Positions 1-7,535 of a stretch of DNA of 38,413 nucleotides are shown here, piece after piece; the first letter of the stretch is position 1, and each line of letters starts with the position of its first letter. Below the pieces are notes generated by a model, which had not been told where the DNA came from, searched no databases, and was given only the letters and a program-made list of their open reading frames with translations. This stretch comes from Pseudobdellovibrionaceae bacterium (GTDB lineage: Bacteria > Bdellovibrionota > Bdellovibrionia > Bdellovibrionales > JAMPXM01): positions 1 to 38,413 of the forward strand of contig CANHQR010000034.1 in NCBI GenBank assembly GCA_947462815.1. Reading direction: 5' to 3'. Made by a program: the position numbers and the translations under genes.

Positions 1-607
1 GCGGGCTGGCTTTCCGCGCTGGCGCGGGTCGCAGCGCAGCGAGCTTTTCTCGTGCGAGCAGCGTGATCAGCTCAGCCGTCGTGAGTTGGGGATGTTGGTG
101 CGCGAGCGCCCCTTTGATTTGCTGGAGCAGGTCCAGAGTTTCATTCGGGAGCTCAAGACTCAGCTGCGAAGTCGTGGCGGTGGTCGCGCGTGTGCGCTCA
201 AGCCGTGGAAGCTCAGGAGCTTGACTGGCGATCAGTCGCTCGGCTTCGCGCTTGGTTTTGTGTTCGATCTTGCTGATGAAGGCGAGTTTTTCGTCACGCG
301 TGTGGGGCTTGTGACGAAAGAGTCGCTTCGCCTGGCCAAGGTTGGTGAGTGTCAATCGTCCCTCTTCGATGGCGGGTTGGATCTCGGGAAGATCTTTGAG
401 AAGTCGCATGGCTTCAATGCGCCGCTGAGCTTGATCTTCGGAGTAGCCGAGTTCTTTCACCGCATATTCGAAGAGCGAGCCGCGTTTGAAATCACAGTAG
501 AGCTTGCGGCGCTCGACCTCTTTGAGGTGGGTGAGAATTTGCGCGAGCACGCGACGCTCTTCGCGCACCAGGTCCGTGAGTTTTTGATGGAGTTCTTGGT
601 CTGTCAT
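1..607 (-). CDS. HNH-endonuclease-family protein, N-terminal part (runs off window)
   Basis: Reading the minus strand from ATG at 607 gives about 202 codons without a stop, running past the left edge. The protein starts MTDQELHQKLTDLVREE, continues with a helical block (LKEVERRKLYCDFKRGSLFE, then YAVKELGYSEDQAQRRIEAM and LLKDLPEIQPAIEEGRLTLT) and a basic/Ala-Pro-rich linker (RPAPARKASP). I recognise this as the N-terminal region of a family seen repeatedly in Bdellovibrio-type genomes, where a C-terminal HNH nuclease domain follows. That domain would lie outside the window, so nuclease function is inferred from family memory and not seen. There is no Shine-Dalgarno sequence before the ATG. 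A 10-base motif shared with manC sits just upstream. The open frames on the opposite strand here are shadows. Confidence 0.75.
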   Translation of the reverse strand, partial: MTDQELHQKLTDLVREERRVLAQILTHLKEVERRKLYCDFKRGSLFEYAVKELGYSEDQAQRRIEAMRLLKDLPEIQPAIEEGRLTLTNLGQAKRLFRHKPHTRDEKLAFISKIEHKTKREAERLIASQAPELPRLERTRATTATTSQLSLELPNETLDLLQQIKGALAHQHPQLTTAELITLLAREKLAALRPAPARKASP

Positions 608-1090
608 GCTGTCGGTTTAGCATGGGTTTTTGCGGGTGATTTTTTGCCGCGAGGAGGGCTTGTGGCGCGCGCGGCGAGCGGGCCACGCAAAGCGGGGTTT
701 TGATGTTTTTCGCGCAGCGAGCGGGGCCTCAAGCGGTGTTTGAACCCTGGCGGATTGGGGCTGGGATTTGCGAGATCACCACGCGCGCGACACAGGTAAA
801 AACACGTCAAGGATAATCCGGGCACACCGTGCTGTGATCCGAAATCCGGACACGCGACCTGCACGCCCCGCCAACGCGAGTCCGCGCACGCGCTGGCGCG
901 GGTCACCGCGCGTCATACAAATTGATCCGAAGAGGCCGGCACTCGACGTGACCTAACAAGCCTCAACTCACCCCCGACCCGCGCGTAAAACGCACCGGCG
1001 CGGGTCACGCCGCGTCGGGAAACACCTTTCCAAGGCCTCACCTCACAGCAAATCGTTCCCACGCGCGCACAAACTCGCTAAACCGAACTC
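608..1090. other. GC-rich intergenic spacer between divergent genes
   Basis: No convincing gene is seen. The spacer must hold the divergent start signals of the HNH-family gene (minus) and manC (plus). It contains the 16-mer CGCGCTGGCGCGGGTC at 889-904, identical to 15-30 inside the HNH-family gene, and a shorter related copy (GGCGCGGGTCAC) at 997-1008. Short open frames here have skewed composition and no ribosome binding site. Confidence 0.5.
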
Positions 1091-2470
1091 ATGATCCCAG
1101 TCGTCCTTTCCGGCGGCAGTGGCACGAGGCTGTGGCCGGTGTCGCGATCCGCATGGCCAAAACAATTCTGCGAGTTTCTCGGCGAGTCGCTCTTTCACAA
1201 GTCGATCGCCCGACTACAACCCCTCGGCACACCTTGGACGGTGACCACGCGCGAGCTCAAAACACTGACCGAGAAGACTCTGAGAGATTGCGGCATCAAG
1301 GCCGACCGCGTGATTTATGAGCCGCTTCCCAAGAGTACGGGTCCCGCTGTGGCGATTCTTTGCAAAGTTTTGTCGCTGAAGGGTTATGACGACGAAGTCG
1401 TTGGAATTTTTCCGGCCGATCAGCTCGTGGGTCGCGAGCCTGCGTTTCACTCGGCCGTTCGCACGGCCGAGCACTTTGCTCGCCAGGGCGAAATCGTCAC
1501 GCTGGGTATTCAGCCGACGTACCCGGCAACGGGATATGGCTACATCGAGACCGACCCGCAGCCTCTCGCCGAGGGTACCAATTTGCCCGCTCGCAAGGCG
1601 CTGCGCTTTCGCGAAAAGCCGGACGAGGCCACAGCCAAGACTTTTCTCGCCAGCGGTCGCTACTTTTGGAACGCGGGCATGTTTATCTTCCGTGTGAGTC
1701 GTATGCGAGAGCTCCTCAAGCAGTACTTGCCCGATGTCTATTCCGTCGCTGAAAGCTTGCGCGCGGACCTGAGCAACATCGATCAGGTTTACGCGGCCCT
1801 CCGGCCCATCTCGATCGACTACGGTCTGATGGAAAAGCTTCCCAGCCACATCACGGTTCCCTGTGATTGTGACTGGAGTGATCTCGGCACTTGGGACTCG
1901 CTCGCGCAGGCTGTGCCAAAAGGCGCTGCCCGCGAAGTCCATGTGCAATCGGATGATTGCTTCGTTTTTCCGCACACACCCGAGAAATCCTATGCCTTCG
2001 TTGGTGTTAAGGACTTGTTGGTCATCGACACGGCGGATGCCCTGCTGATCGTGAAGCGGGGCCAAAGCGAAAAGGTCAAAGACGTGGTGGACGTACTCAA
2101 GGGCACCCAGCCCGGCCTGGTGGCCAATCACCCCTATGAAATTCGACCTTGGGGGCGCTTTGAGGTGTTGCGCAACATGCGCGACTTCAAATCCAAGCGC
2201 ATGCTCGTCGACCCGGGCGCCCAGATCTCCTATCAGTCGCATGCGCGGCGTGCCGAACACTGGATTATCGTACGCGGCGAGGGCTACGTCGTTCTTGATG
2301 GTAAGACCATCCCCGTCCAAGAGGGAAGCTACGTCCACGTCCCGCTCGGTGCGAAGCATCGCATCGGCAATTCGGGGCAGGAGCCTCTTGAGTTCATCGA
2401 GGTGCAGCTCGGCACGTACTTTGGCGAGGACGACATCGTCCGCTACGAAGACGACTATCAGCGGATTTAA
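1091..2470 (+). CDS. manC: mannose-1-phosphate guanylyltransferase / mannose-6-phosphate isomerase
   Basis: This is a bifunctional type II enzyme. It makes GDP-mannose from mannose-1-phosphate and GTP, and the C-terminal half may interconvert fructose-6-P and mannose-6-P. The N-terminus has the nucleotidyltransferase signature GGSGTRLWPVSR (residues 8-19), followed by FPADQLV and the RFREKPD motif (FxEKP). The C-terminal ~110 residues form the cupin isomerase domain (PYEIRPWGRFEVL, then SYQSHARRAEHWIIVRGEG). At 459 aa it is close to full family length (about 470-480). The ATG at 1091 is the natural start because the GGSGTR motif follows almost at once, but no Shine-Dalgarno is visible. GDP-mannose could feed GDP-deoxysugars made by the Fcl-like enzyme or by the operon that follows. 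The next gene begins 220 bp downstream, so it is probably a separate transcription unit. Confidence 0.93.
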   Translation: MIPVVLSGGSGTRLWPVSRSAWPKQFCEFLGESLFHKSIARLQPLGTPWTVTTRELKTLTEKTLRDCGIKADRVIYEPLPKSTGPAVAILCKVLSLKGYDDEVVGIFPADQLVGREPAFHSAVRTAEHFARQGEIVTLGIQPTYPATGYGYIETDPQPLAEGTNLPARKALRFREKPDEATAKTFLASGRYFWNAGMFIFRVSRMRELLKQYLPDVYSVAESLRADLSNIDQVYAALRPISIDYGLMEKLPSHITVPCDCDWSDLGTWDSLAQAVPKGAAREVHVQSDDCFVFPHTPEKSYAFVGVKDLLVIDTADALLIVKRGQSEKVKDVVDVLKGTQPGLVANHPYEIRPWGRFEVLRNMRDFKSKRMLVDPGAQISYQSHARRAEHWIIVRGEGYVVLDGKTIPVQEGSYVHVPLGAKHRIGNSGQEPLEFIEVQLGTYFGEDDIVRYEDDYQRI

Positions 2471-2508
2471 GAAGCGCATCTGAGAAACGCATCTGAGAAA
2501 CGCATCTA
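2470..2508. repeat. three tandem copies of a 13-bp unit at the manC stop
   Basis: The units are AGAAGCGCATCTG, AGAAACGCATCTG and AGAAACGCATCTA, starting on the last base of the manC stop codon. Two units are identical except for the final base, and the first differs at one more position. No function is evident. Confidence 0.8.
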
Positions 2509-2554
2509 AGACGCGGCTTGAGTCGACAGACCGAGACGCCCGGTTCGCCCCCCC

Positions 2555-2570
2555 TGGAGCGATCGCTCCA
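2555..2570. promoter_or_regulatory. 16-bp perfect palindrome upstream of the E1-like operon
   Basis: TGGAGCGATCGCTCCA is a perfect palindrome, and a second hairpin (TGTGGCG at 2584-2590 with CGCCACA at 2603-2609) follows. Both lie in the 220-bp spacer before the first gene of the 2691-8464 operon. They could be an operator, or part of a terminator for manC, although no T-run follows. A promoter must lie in this spacer, but I cannot place its boxes with confidence. The ribosome binding site AGGGAG is at 2678-2683. Confidence 0.4.
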
Positions 2571-2690
2571 CCGACATCCCGCATGTGGCGTGTGCGGCGA
2601 TGCGCCACAAGCCTCTACCATATAGGGTTTGCGGCTGTGACAACGGGGTGTTAGCACTTTTCCTTCAACAGGTTTTCAGGGAGTTTCCGA

Positions 2691-3719
2691 ATGACCTCGA
2701 GTCCCGTAGCTCGGTCCAAAGCCGAGTGGTTTTCCGCTTATTCCAAAATGCTGCTCGCCCGCATGTGCGAGGAAAAAATCCGCGAAGAGTATTTCAAAGA
2801 CGAAATGAAGACGCCGGTCCACTTGGGGATCGGTGGAGAAGCGATTGCTTGCGGCGTTCACGCCTCAATCGCTCGCGTGCGCGGGGCTCAAGCCGTGAAG
2901 AGCAACACCAAGTATTTCGGCACTTATCGCAATCACTCAATTTTTCTCGCGACCAGCGACGACACCGACACATTCTTCGGTGAGATGTACGGCAAGGTCA
3001 CCGGCTGCGGTAAAGGCAAAGCGGGCTCGATGCATATGGCCTCTCCGGAGCATGGCTTAGTGGCCACATCGGCTGTCGTCGGCACGACAATTCCTCTGGC
3101 TGTTGGATCGGCTCTGGGCGATGCCGTCATGGGCCGCGATGGTTTGAGCATTGTCTTCTTTGGCGATGGCGCGATGGAAGAAGGCGCTTTCTATGAGAGC
3201 GTGAATTTTGCCGCGCTGGAAAAGCTGCCGGTGCTCTTTGTTTGCGAAGACAACGACTTGGCCATTCACAATTTCCGTCACAACCGTCTCGGTTGGAAGT
3301 CGACCAAGGATATGGTTGAGGGATTCCGCTGCCTCTATGATGAAGGCGACGGCACAGACCTCAAGGAAGTCATGGAAAAGACGGATCGCATGATCGCGGA
3401 GATGAAGAAGCAGAACATGCCGGGCTTCTTGAGCTTCAACTATTATCGTTTCCTCGAGCACGTCGGTCCCTTGGAGGATTTCAAGTTTGGCTACCGGGCT
3501 AAAGCTGATCAGGCGGAAGCGAAGTTCGATCCGATCGCGAAGGCCGAAGCTTTCCTCAAAACTCAAGGTGTCACGGACGCCGAGATCGAAGCGGAAAAGA
3601 AGAAGCATCGTGCGCGTATCGATGAGAGCGTGAAGCGCGCGCAAGACGCTCCTTTCCCGCCACCGAATGAACTCTATGCGGACGTTTGGGCTGAAGACAC
3701 GCCGGTGAGGTACATGTGA
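2691..3719 (+). CDS. thiamine-diphosphate dehydrogenase/transferase, E1 alpha-like subunit
   Basis: This is the alpha subunit of the 2-oxoacid dehydrogenase E1 family, which binds thiamine diphosphate (ThDP) and decarboxylates a 2-oxoacid such as pyruvate. The ThDP/Mg motif starts with GDGAMEEG (G158-D159-G160) and ends at EDNDLAIHN. GSMHMASPEHGLVATSAVVG precedes it, as in PdhA/AcoA proteins. At 342 aa it is of normal family length. The start is ATG with AGGGAG 7 bases upstream. The beta subunit is encoded two genes downstream, with a DegT-fold enzyme in between, and no lipoyl E2 or E3 gene is present. This context argues against a catabolic dehydrogenase and for a sugar-modifying ThDP enzyme that transfers a two-carbon unit. 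Known parallels are YerE in yersiniose synthesis (a different ThDP fold) and PDH-E1-like pairs in pathways for two-carbon-branched antibiotic sugars. The family is certain; the substrate is inferred. Confidence 0.88.
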   Translation: MTSSPVARSKAEWFSAYSKMLLARMCEEKIREEYFKDEMKTPVHLGIGGEAIACGVHASIARVRGAQAVKSNTKYFGTYRNHSIFLATSDDTDTFFGEMYGKVTGCGKGKAGSMHMASPEHGLVATSAVVGTTIPLAVGSALGDAVMGRDGLSIVFFGDGAMEEGAFYESVNFAALEKLPVLFVCEDNDLAIHNFRHNRLGWKSTKDMVEGFRCLYDEGDGTDLKEVMEKTDRMIAEMKKQNMPGFLSFNYYRFLEHVGPLEDFKFGYRAKADQAEAKFDPIAKAEAFLKTQGVTDAEIEAEKKKHRARIDESVKRAQDAPFPPPNELYADVWAEDTPVRYM

Positions 3720-4891
3720 AACGACTTGATTTGAAACTCATGGAAAACAACATCACGCGCGAGGATCTCGATGTTCTCATCGATTTTCTCAAGGGTGATC
3801 CCATCCTCACGCAGTCGGCTAATGTCCGCGCCTTTGAGGCGGAGTGGAGCCAGTGGCTGGGTGTGAAGTATTCGGTGTTCGTCAACTCGGGTGCCAGCGC
3901 CAACTTGCTCACCATGGCGGCCCTCAAGCACCTGTACGGTGGCGGCGAGGTGATTGTCCCGACCCTCACTTGGGTCAGCGACATTTCGAGCGTTCTGCAA
4001 AATGGCTTCAAGCCCGTGTTCGTCGATATCGACAAAGATCACCTCGGTATGGACACGGATGAAGTCATCGCCAAGATGACGGACAAAACTCGCGCCGTTT
4101 TTCTGACACACGTCCTCGGCTACAATGGTTTGACGGACAAGCTGATCGACGAGTGCAAAAAGCGAAACATTCTGCTCATCGAAGACGTTTGTGAATCGCA
4201 CGGCGCAACTCACAAAGGTCAGCGTTTGGGCTCGATCGGCTTTGCTTCGAACTTCTCATTTTACTACGCCCACCACATGTCGACCATCGAGGGCGGCATG
4301 GTGTGCACGAATGACGAGAAGTTTTATGAGGCGATCCGCATGCTCCGCTCGCATGGCATGGTTCGCGAGTCCACGTCTCAGGCAGTGAAAGAGCACTACT
4401 GGAAAACTTTCCCGGACCTCAACCCTGAGTTCATCTTCGCTTACCCGGCGTACAATGTGCGCTCGACGGAAGTGAACGCGGTGATCGGGCGGAATCAGTT
4501 GAAGCGTCTTGATGCGAACAACAAACTGCGCACGCGCAATTTGCTGACTTTCCTCAATAACCTCGATCCGGCGAAATACAAAACCGACTACACCACGGAA
4601 GGCTCGTCGAACTACGCCTTCACTTTGGCGCTGGCCAAGCCCGACAAAGAGTTTGTCGTGCGCTTGATGGCGGCGATGAAAGAGGCGGGCATCGAGTACC
4701 GTCGCGGGATGAGCGGGGGCGGCAACATGGTTCGCCAACCGTTCTTGCGCGAAATCGTTGGCGCTGATGCTTGGAAGCAGTTCCCGAAAGTGGATCACAT
4801 CCACTTCTTTGGTTTTTATATTGGCAATTTCCCTGGTCTCGAAGAAGGCCGCGTGAAGGAGCTCGCCGAGTTCTTGAACGCGGTGAAGTGA
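3716..4891 (+). CDS. DegT/DnrJ/EryC1-fold sugar-nucleotide 3-dehydratase, ColD-like
   Basis: This has the fold-type-I PLP fold of sugar aminotransferases, with SGASANLLTMAAL and IEDVCESHGATHKG conserved. The segment that normally carries the PLP lysine reads SFYYAHHMSTIEGG: His186 stands where the lysine should be. The same substitution defines ColD (GDP-4-keto-6-deoxymannose 3-dehydratase, His188) and RfbH/E1. The RfbH-type Fe-S cysteines are absent, so ColD, which works with PMP/PLP and glutamate, is the better model. The C-terminal part (FIFAYPAYNVRSTEVNAVIG) and the length (391 aa, ColD about 388) agree. The start is GTG at 3716 overlapping the preceding stop (GTGA), with GTGAGG 5 bases upstream, so translation is coupled to the E1 alpha gene. 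It probably removes the C3 hydroxyl from a 4-keto-6-deoxy sugar nucleotide. The nucleotide is not proven; GDP is suggested by manC and by the ColD likeness. Confidence 0.85.
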   Translation: MKRLDLKLMENNITREDLDVLIDFLKGDPILTQSANVRAFEAEWSQWLGVKYSVFVNSGASANLLTMAALKHLYGGGEVIVPTLTWVSDISSVLQNGFKPVFVDIDKDHLGMDTDEVIAKMTDKTRAVFLTHVLGYNGLTDKLIDECKKRNILLIEDVCESHGATHKGQRLGSIGFASNFSFYYAHHMSTIEGGMVCTNDEKFYEAIRMLRSHGMVRESTSQAVKEHYWKTFPDLNPEFIFAYPAYNVRSTEVNAVIGRNQLKRLDANNKLRTRNLLTFLNNLDPAKYKTDYTTEGSSNYAFTLALAKPDKEFVVRLMAAMKEAGIEYRRGMSGGGNMVRQPFLREIVGADAWKQFPKVDHIHFFGFYIGNFPGLEEGRVKELAEFLNAVK

Positions 4892-4899
4892 GGTACGCG

Positions 4900-5943
4900 A
4901 TGGCGAAGCAAGTGATGCAATTCCGTGATGCTTTGGCGATGGCGCAAGCCGATGCCATGCGCGAAGACCCCAGTGTTTTCGTTTTCGGACTGGATGTTCC
5001 CGATCATAAGAGTATTTTCGGTTCGACGAAGGGGCTGCTCAACGAGTTCGGCTCACGTCGCGTGTTTGGCACGCCCCTGAGCGAAGATGCGATGACCGGC
5101 GCGGCTTTGGGTGCGGCCATCACCGGCCTCCGACCCATTCATGTGCACATTCGCGTGGACTTCTTGCTTCTTGGCATGAACCAGATCGCCAATATGGTTT
5201 CGGCGATTCGCTACATGTCGGGTGGGCAGCTGAAAGCGCCGATGGTGATTCGCGCAGTGATTGGTCGCGGCTGGGGCCAAGGCCCGCAGCACTCGAAGAC
5301 GCTGCATTCTTTCTTTGCCCACATCCCGGGCTTAAAAGTCGTGATGCCCTCGACCACGCAAGACGCTTACAGCCTTCTGCGCGCCTCGATTAAAGATGAT
5401 AATCCGGTCATCTTCATCGAGCATCGTTGGCTCTATGACGTCGAAGGCGAAGTCGACACTTCCATTGAAGGTCGTCTCGGTGAATCGGTGGTTCGTCGCC
5501 AAGGTCGGGATCTGACAATCGTGTCGACGTCGTGGATGACGGTCGAAGCTTTAAAAGCGGCGGAAGTTCTCGCTCGCCATGGCATCGAAGCTGAAGTTGT
5601 CGACGTGCGTTCGATCTTCCCGCTGGATAAAGAAACGATTCTCAATAGCGTGCAGAAGACAGGTCGCCTGATCGTCGCCGATTATGACTGGGTCAACTGT
5701 GGATTCTCATCCGAGGTCGCAGCGACGGTGTCGCATGCGCTCTTCGGTCGACTCCAACACCCTGTCGAGCGCTTGGGCTTTGAATTCGTACCTTGCCCCA
5801 CGACGCGTCCCTTGGAGAATCTCTATTATCCTTCGGCAGTTCAAATCATTCGCACAGCGGAGCGCATGCTCTCGATGCAGGCGATCGACCTGACGCGCGA
5901 CAATTTCTATTCTTACGAAAATAAATTCAAAGGTCCGTTCTAA
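4900..5943 (+). CDS. thiamine-diphosphate dehydrogenase/transferase, E1 beta-like subunit
   Basis: This is the beta subunit of the E1 family and partner of the protein at 2691-3719. Conserved elements are SEDAMTGAALGAAITGLRP (with the ThDP-activating Glu), IRYMSGG, GQGPQHSKTLHSFFAHIPGL (active-site His131) and the C-terminal transketolase domain (LTIVSTSWMTVEALKAAEVL, then VVDVRSIFPLD). The length of 347 aa is typical. The open frame extends upstream to 4771, but ATG at 4900 is chosen because GTGAGG lies 7 bases before it and the upstream part overlaps the ColD-like gene in another frame. The interleaved order alpha, 3-dehydratase, beta is unusual and links the ThDP chemistry directly to deoxysugar formation. 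Confidence 0.88.
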   Translation: MAKQVMQFRDALAMAQADAMREDPSVFVFGLDVPDHKSIFGSTKGLLNEFGSRRVFGTPLSEDAMTGAALGAAITGLRPIHVHIRVDFLLLGMNQIANMVSAIRYMSGGQLKAPMVIRAVIGRGWGQGPQHSKTLHSFFAHIPGLKVVMPSTTQDAYSLLRASIKDDNPVIFIEHRWLYDVEGEVDTSIEGRLGESVVRRQGRDLTIVSTSWMTVEALKAAEVLARHGIEAEVVDVRSIFPLDKETILNSVQKTGRLIVADYDWVNCGFSSEVAATVSHALFGRLQHPVERLGFEFVPCPTTRPLENLYYPSAVQIIRTAERMLSMQAIDLTRDNFYSYENKFKGPF

Positions 5944-5954
5944 GGAGGGAAGCG

Positions 5955-7535
5955 ATGGCAGGAAACAAAGTCGACGTGTTGGTGATCAACCCCAGCGCGC
6001 TCTCGAGCATTTACCAATCTTTGTCGAATGAATTGGCCGCCATCGAGCCGCCGATTTGGGCGGGTTTGATCGCGAATCATCTGCGCATGAAGGGTCACTC
6101 CTTGCATCTGATCGATGCTGAGGGGGAAGGCCTGACGGTTGCGGATACAGTCAAGCGATCGGCCGAGTGCGAGCCGAAACTCACCGTCATCGTTGTCTAT
6201 GGTCAGCAGCCCTCGGCCTCGACCCAAAACATGTATGCGGCTCATATCCTCTGCGACACTTACAAAGAGGCTTATCCGGAGCGCAAAGTGCTGATGATCG
6301 GTGGACACGTTTCGGCTCTCCCAGAGACGACGCTTCTGCAAGAGAAGTGCGACTTTGTTTGTAAAGGCGAAGGACCGGCGACGATCACGGGACTTTTGTC
6401 GATCAATATGGACGATTCCAGCCAATACAAGCAGATCCCCGGTCTCTGGTGGCGCGAGGGCGGTAAGCCTGTCTCGGGAACTCCCGGTGCGAATATCCCG
6501 CAAGAGAAGCTAACAACAGAGCTCCCCGGCATCGCTTGGGATCTCTTGCCGATGAAGAACTATCGCGCGCACAACTGGCACTCTTTCGGTCACATCAATG
6601 AGCGCAAACCCTATGCTTCGATTTACACCAGCTTGGGTTGCCCGTTTAAATGCACCTTCTGCTGTATTAACGCTCCGTTTGGCGGCTCGAGCTTCCGTTA
6701 CTGGGATCCCGAGTTCATCGCCAATGAATTCGAGACGCTCACGCAAAAGTACGGCGTGAAGAACGTGAAGATTGCCGATGAAATGTTCGTCTTGCGCGAG
6801 AGCCACTTCTTGAAACTCGCCCAGCTTTTGGGTGAGCGCGGCTACGCAAAAGACGGTTTGAACATTTGGGCCTATGCGCGTGTGGATACGGTGAAGCCGC
6901 AGTATCTCGAGCCGCTCAAAAAAGCCGGTGTGAACTGGCTGGCTCTCGGTATCGAGTCGGGCTCCAAGCATGTTCGCGATGGCGTGACCAAGGGTCGCTT
7001 CGGCGAATCCGACATTCGCTCGATCGTGAAGCAGATCAAAGACGCGGGTATCAATGTGATCGGCAACTACATTTTTGGTTTGCCCGACGACAACTACGAG
7101 TCCATGCAGCAGACCTTGGATCTGTCGCTTGAGCTCAACTGCGAAATGGGGAACTTCTACTCCGCGATGGCTTATCCGGGATCGAAGCTCTACACCATGG
7201 CGGTCGAGCGCAATTGGCCGCTTCCGGATTCTTGGTTGGGCTATTCGCAGCACGCGTTTGAGACGCTGCCGCTTCCGACTGAGCACATCTCGGCGGGTGA
7301 AGTGCTCGCGTTCCGCGATAGGGCCTTCCAGGTCTATTTCAATGACCCGAATTACCTCAGCATGGTGCGCTCAAAATTCGGTGAAGATACATATAGGCAC
7401 ATCGTCGACATGACCAAGCATCAGCTCAAGCGCAAGCACGCGGCTCCTCTGAAAGTCGAGCCGACCGGCCGCGAAGGGCAGTCTTACAAGCAGTACACCG
7501 CTTCCATGGGAGCGTCGGAAGGAGCACGCGTATGA
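5955..7535 (+). CDS. B12-binding-domain radical SAM enzyme
   Basis: The N-terminal ~170 residues form a cobalamin-binding-type domain (VLVINPSALSSIYQSL at the start, then MIGGHVSALPETTLLQEK and CKGEGPATI). The radical SAM core follows with GCPFKCTFCC: C229-x3-C233-x2-C236 bind the [4Fe-4S] cluster, and C237 is an extra adjacent cysteine. Later motifs are NIWAYARVDT, LALGIESGSKHVRDGVTKG and GNYIFGLPDDNYESM, as in BchE-like proteins. At 526 aa the length fits this class. The start is ATG with a strong AAGGAGGG about 5 bases upstream. Family members are mostly methyltransferases, with some ring-forming or rearranging enzymes. In this operon a C-methyltransferase or radical dehydratase acting on the sugar nucleotide is plausible, but the reaction cannot be read from the sequence. 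Confidence 0.85.
   Translation: MAGNKVDVLVINPSALSSIYQSLSNELAAIEPPIWAGLIANHLRMKGHSLHLIDAEGEGLTVADTVKRSAECEPKLTVIVVYGQQPSASTQNMYAAHILCDTYKEAYPERKVLMIGGHVSALPETTLLQEKCDFVCKGEGPATITGLLSINMDDSSQYKQIPGLWWREGGKPVSGTPGANIPQEKLTTELPGIAWDLLPMKNYRAHNWHSFGHINERKPYASIYTSLGCPFKCTFCCINAPFGGSSFRYWDPEFIANEFETLTQKYGVKNVKIADEMFVLRESHFLKLAQLLGERGYAKDGLNIWAYARVDTVKPQYLEPLKKAGVNWLALGIESGSKHVRDGVTKGRFGESDIRSIVKQIKDAGINVIGNYIFGLPDDNYESMQQTLDLSLELNCEMGNFYSAMAYPGSKLYTMAVERNWPLPDSWLGYSQHAFETLPLPTEHISAGEVLAFRDRAFQVYFNDPNYLSMVRSKFGEDTYRHIVDMTKHQLKRKHAAPLKVEPTGREGQSYKQYTASMGASEGARV

Noticed and set aside
86-703. 205-codon plus-strand open frame at the left edge
   Set aside because: It is antisense to the HNH-family gene, whose minus-strand translation gives a recognisable protein. 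The plus-strand product has no recognisable domain.
1214-2608. 464-codon minus-strand open frame across manC
   Set aside because: It is a shadow of manC in GC-rich DNA. The plus strand gives a clear nucleotidyltransferase/cupin enzyme.
2691-5943. A conventional pyruvate or acetoin dehydrogenase complex
   Set aside because: E2 and E3 genes are absent and a sugar-nucleotide dehydratase gene separates the two subunits, so a catabolic complex is unlikely.
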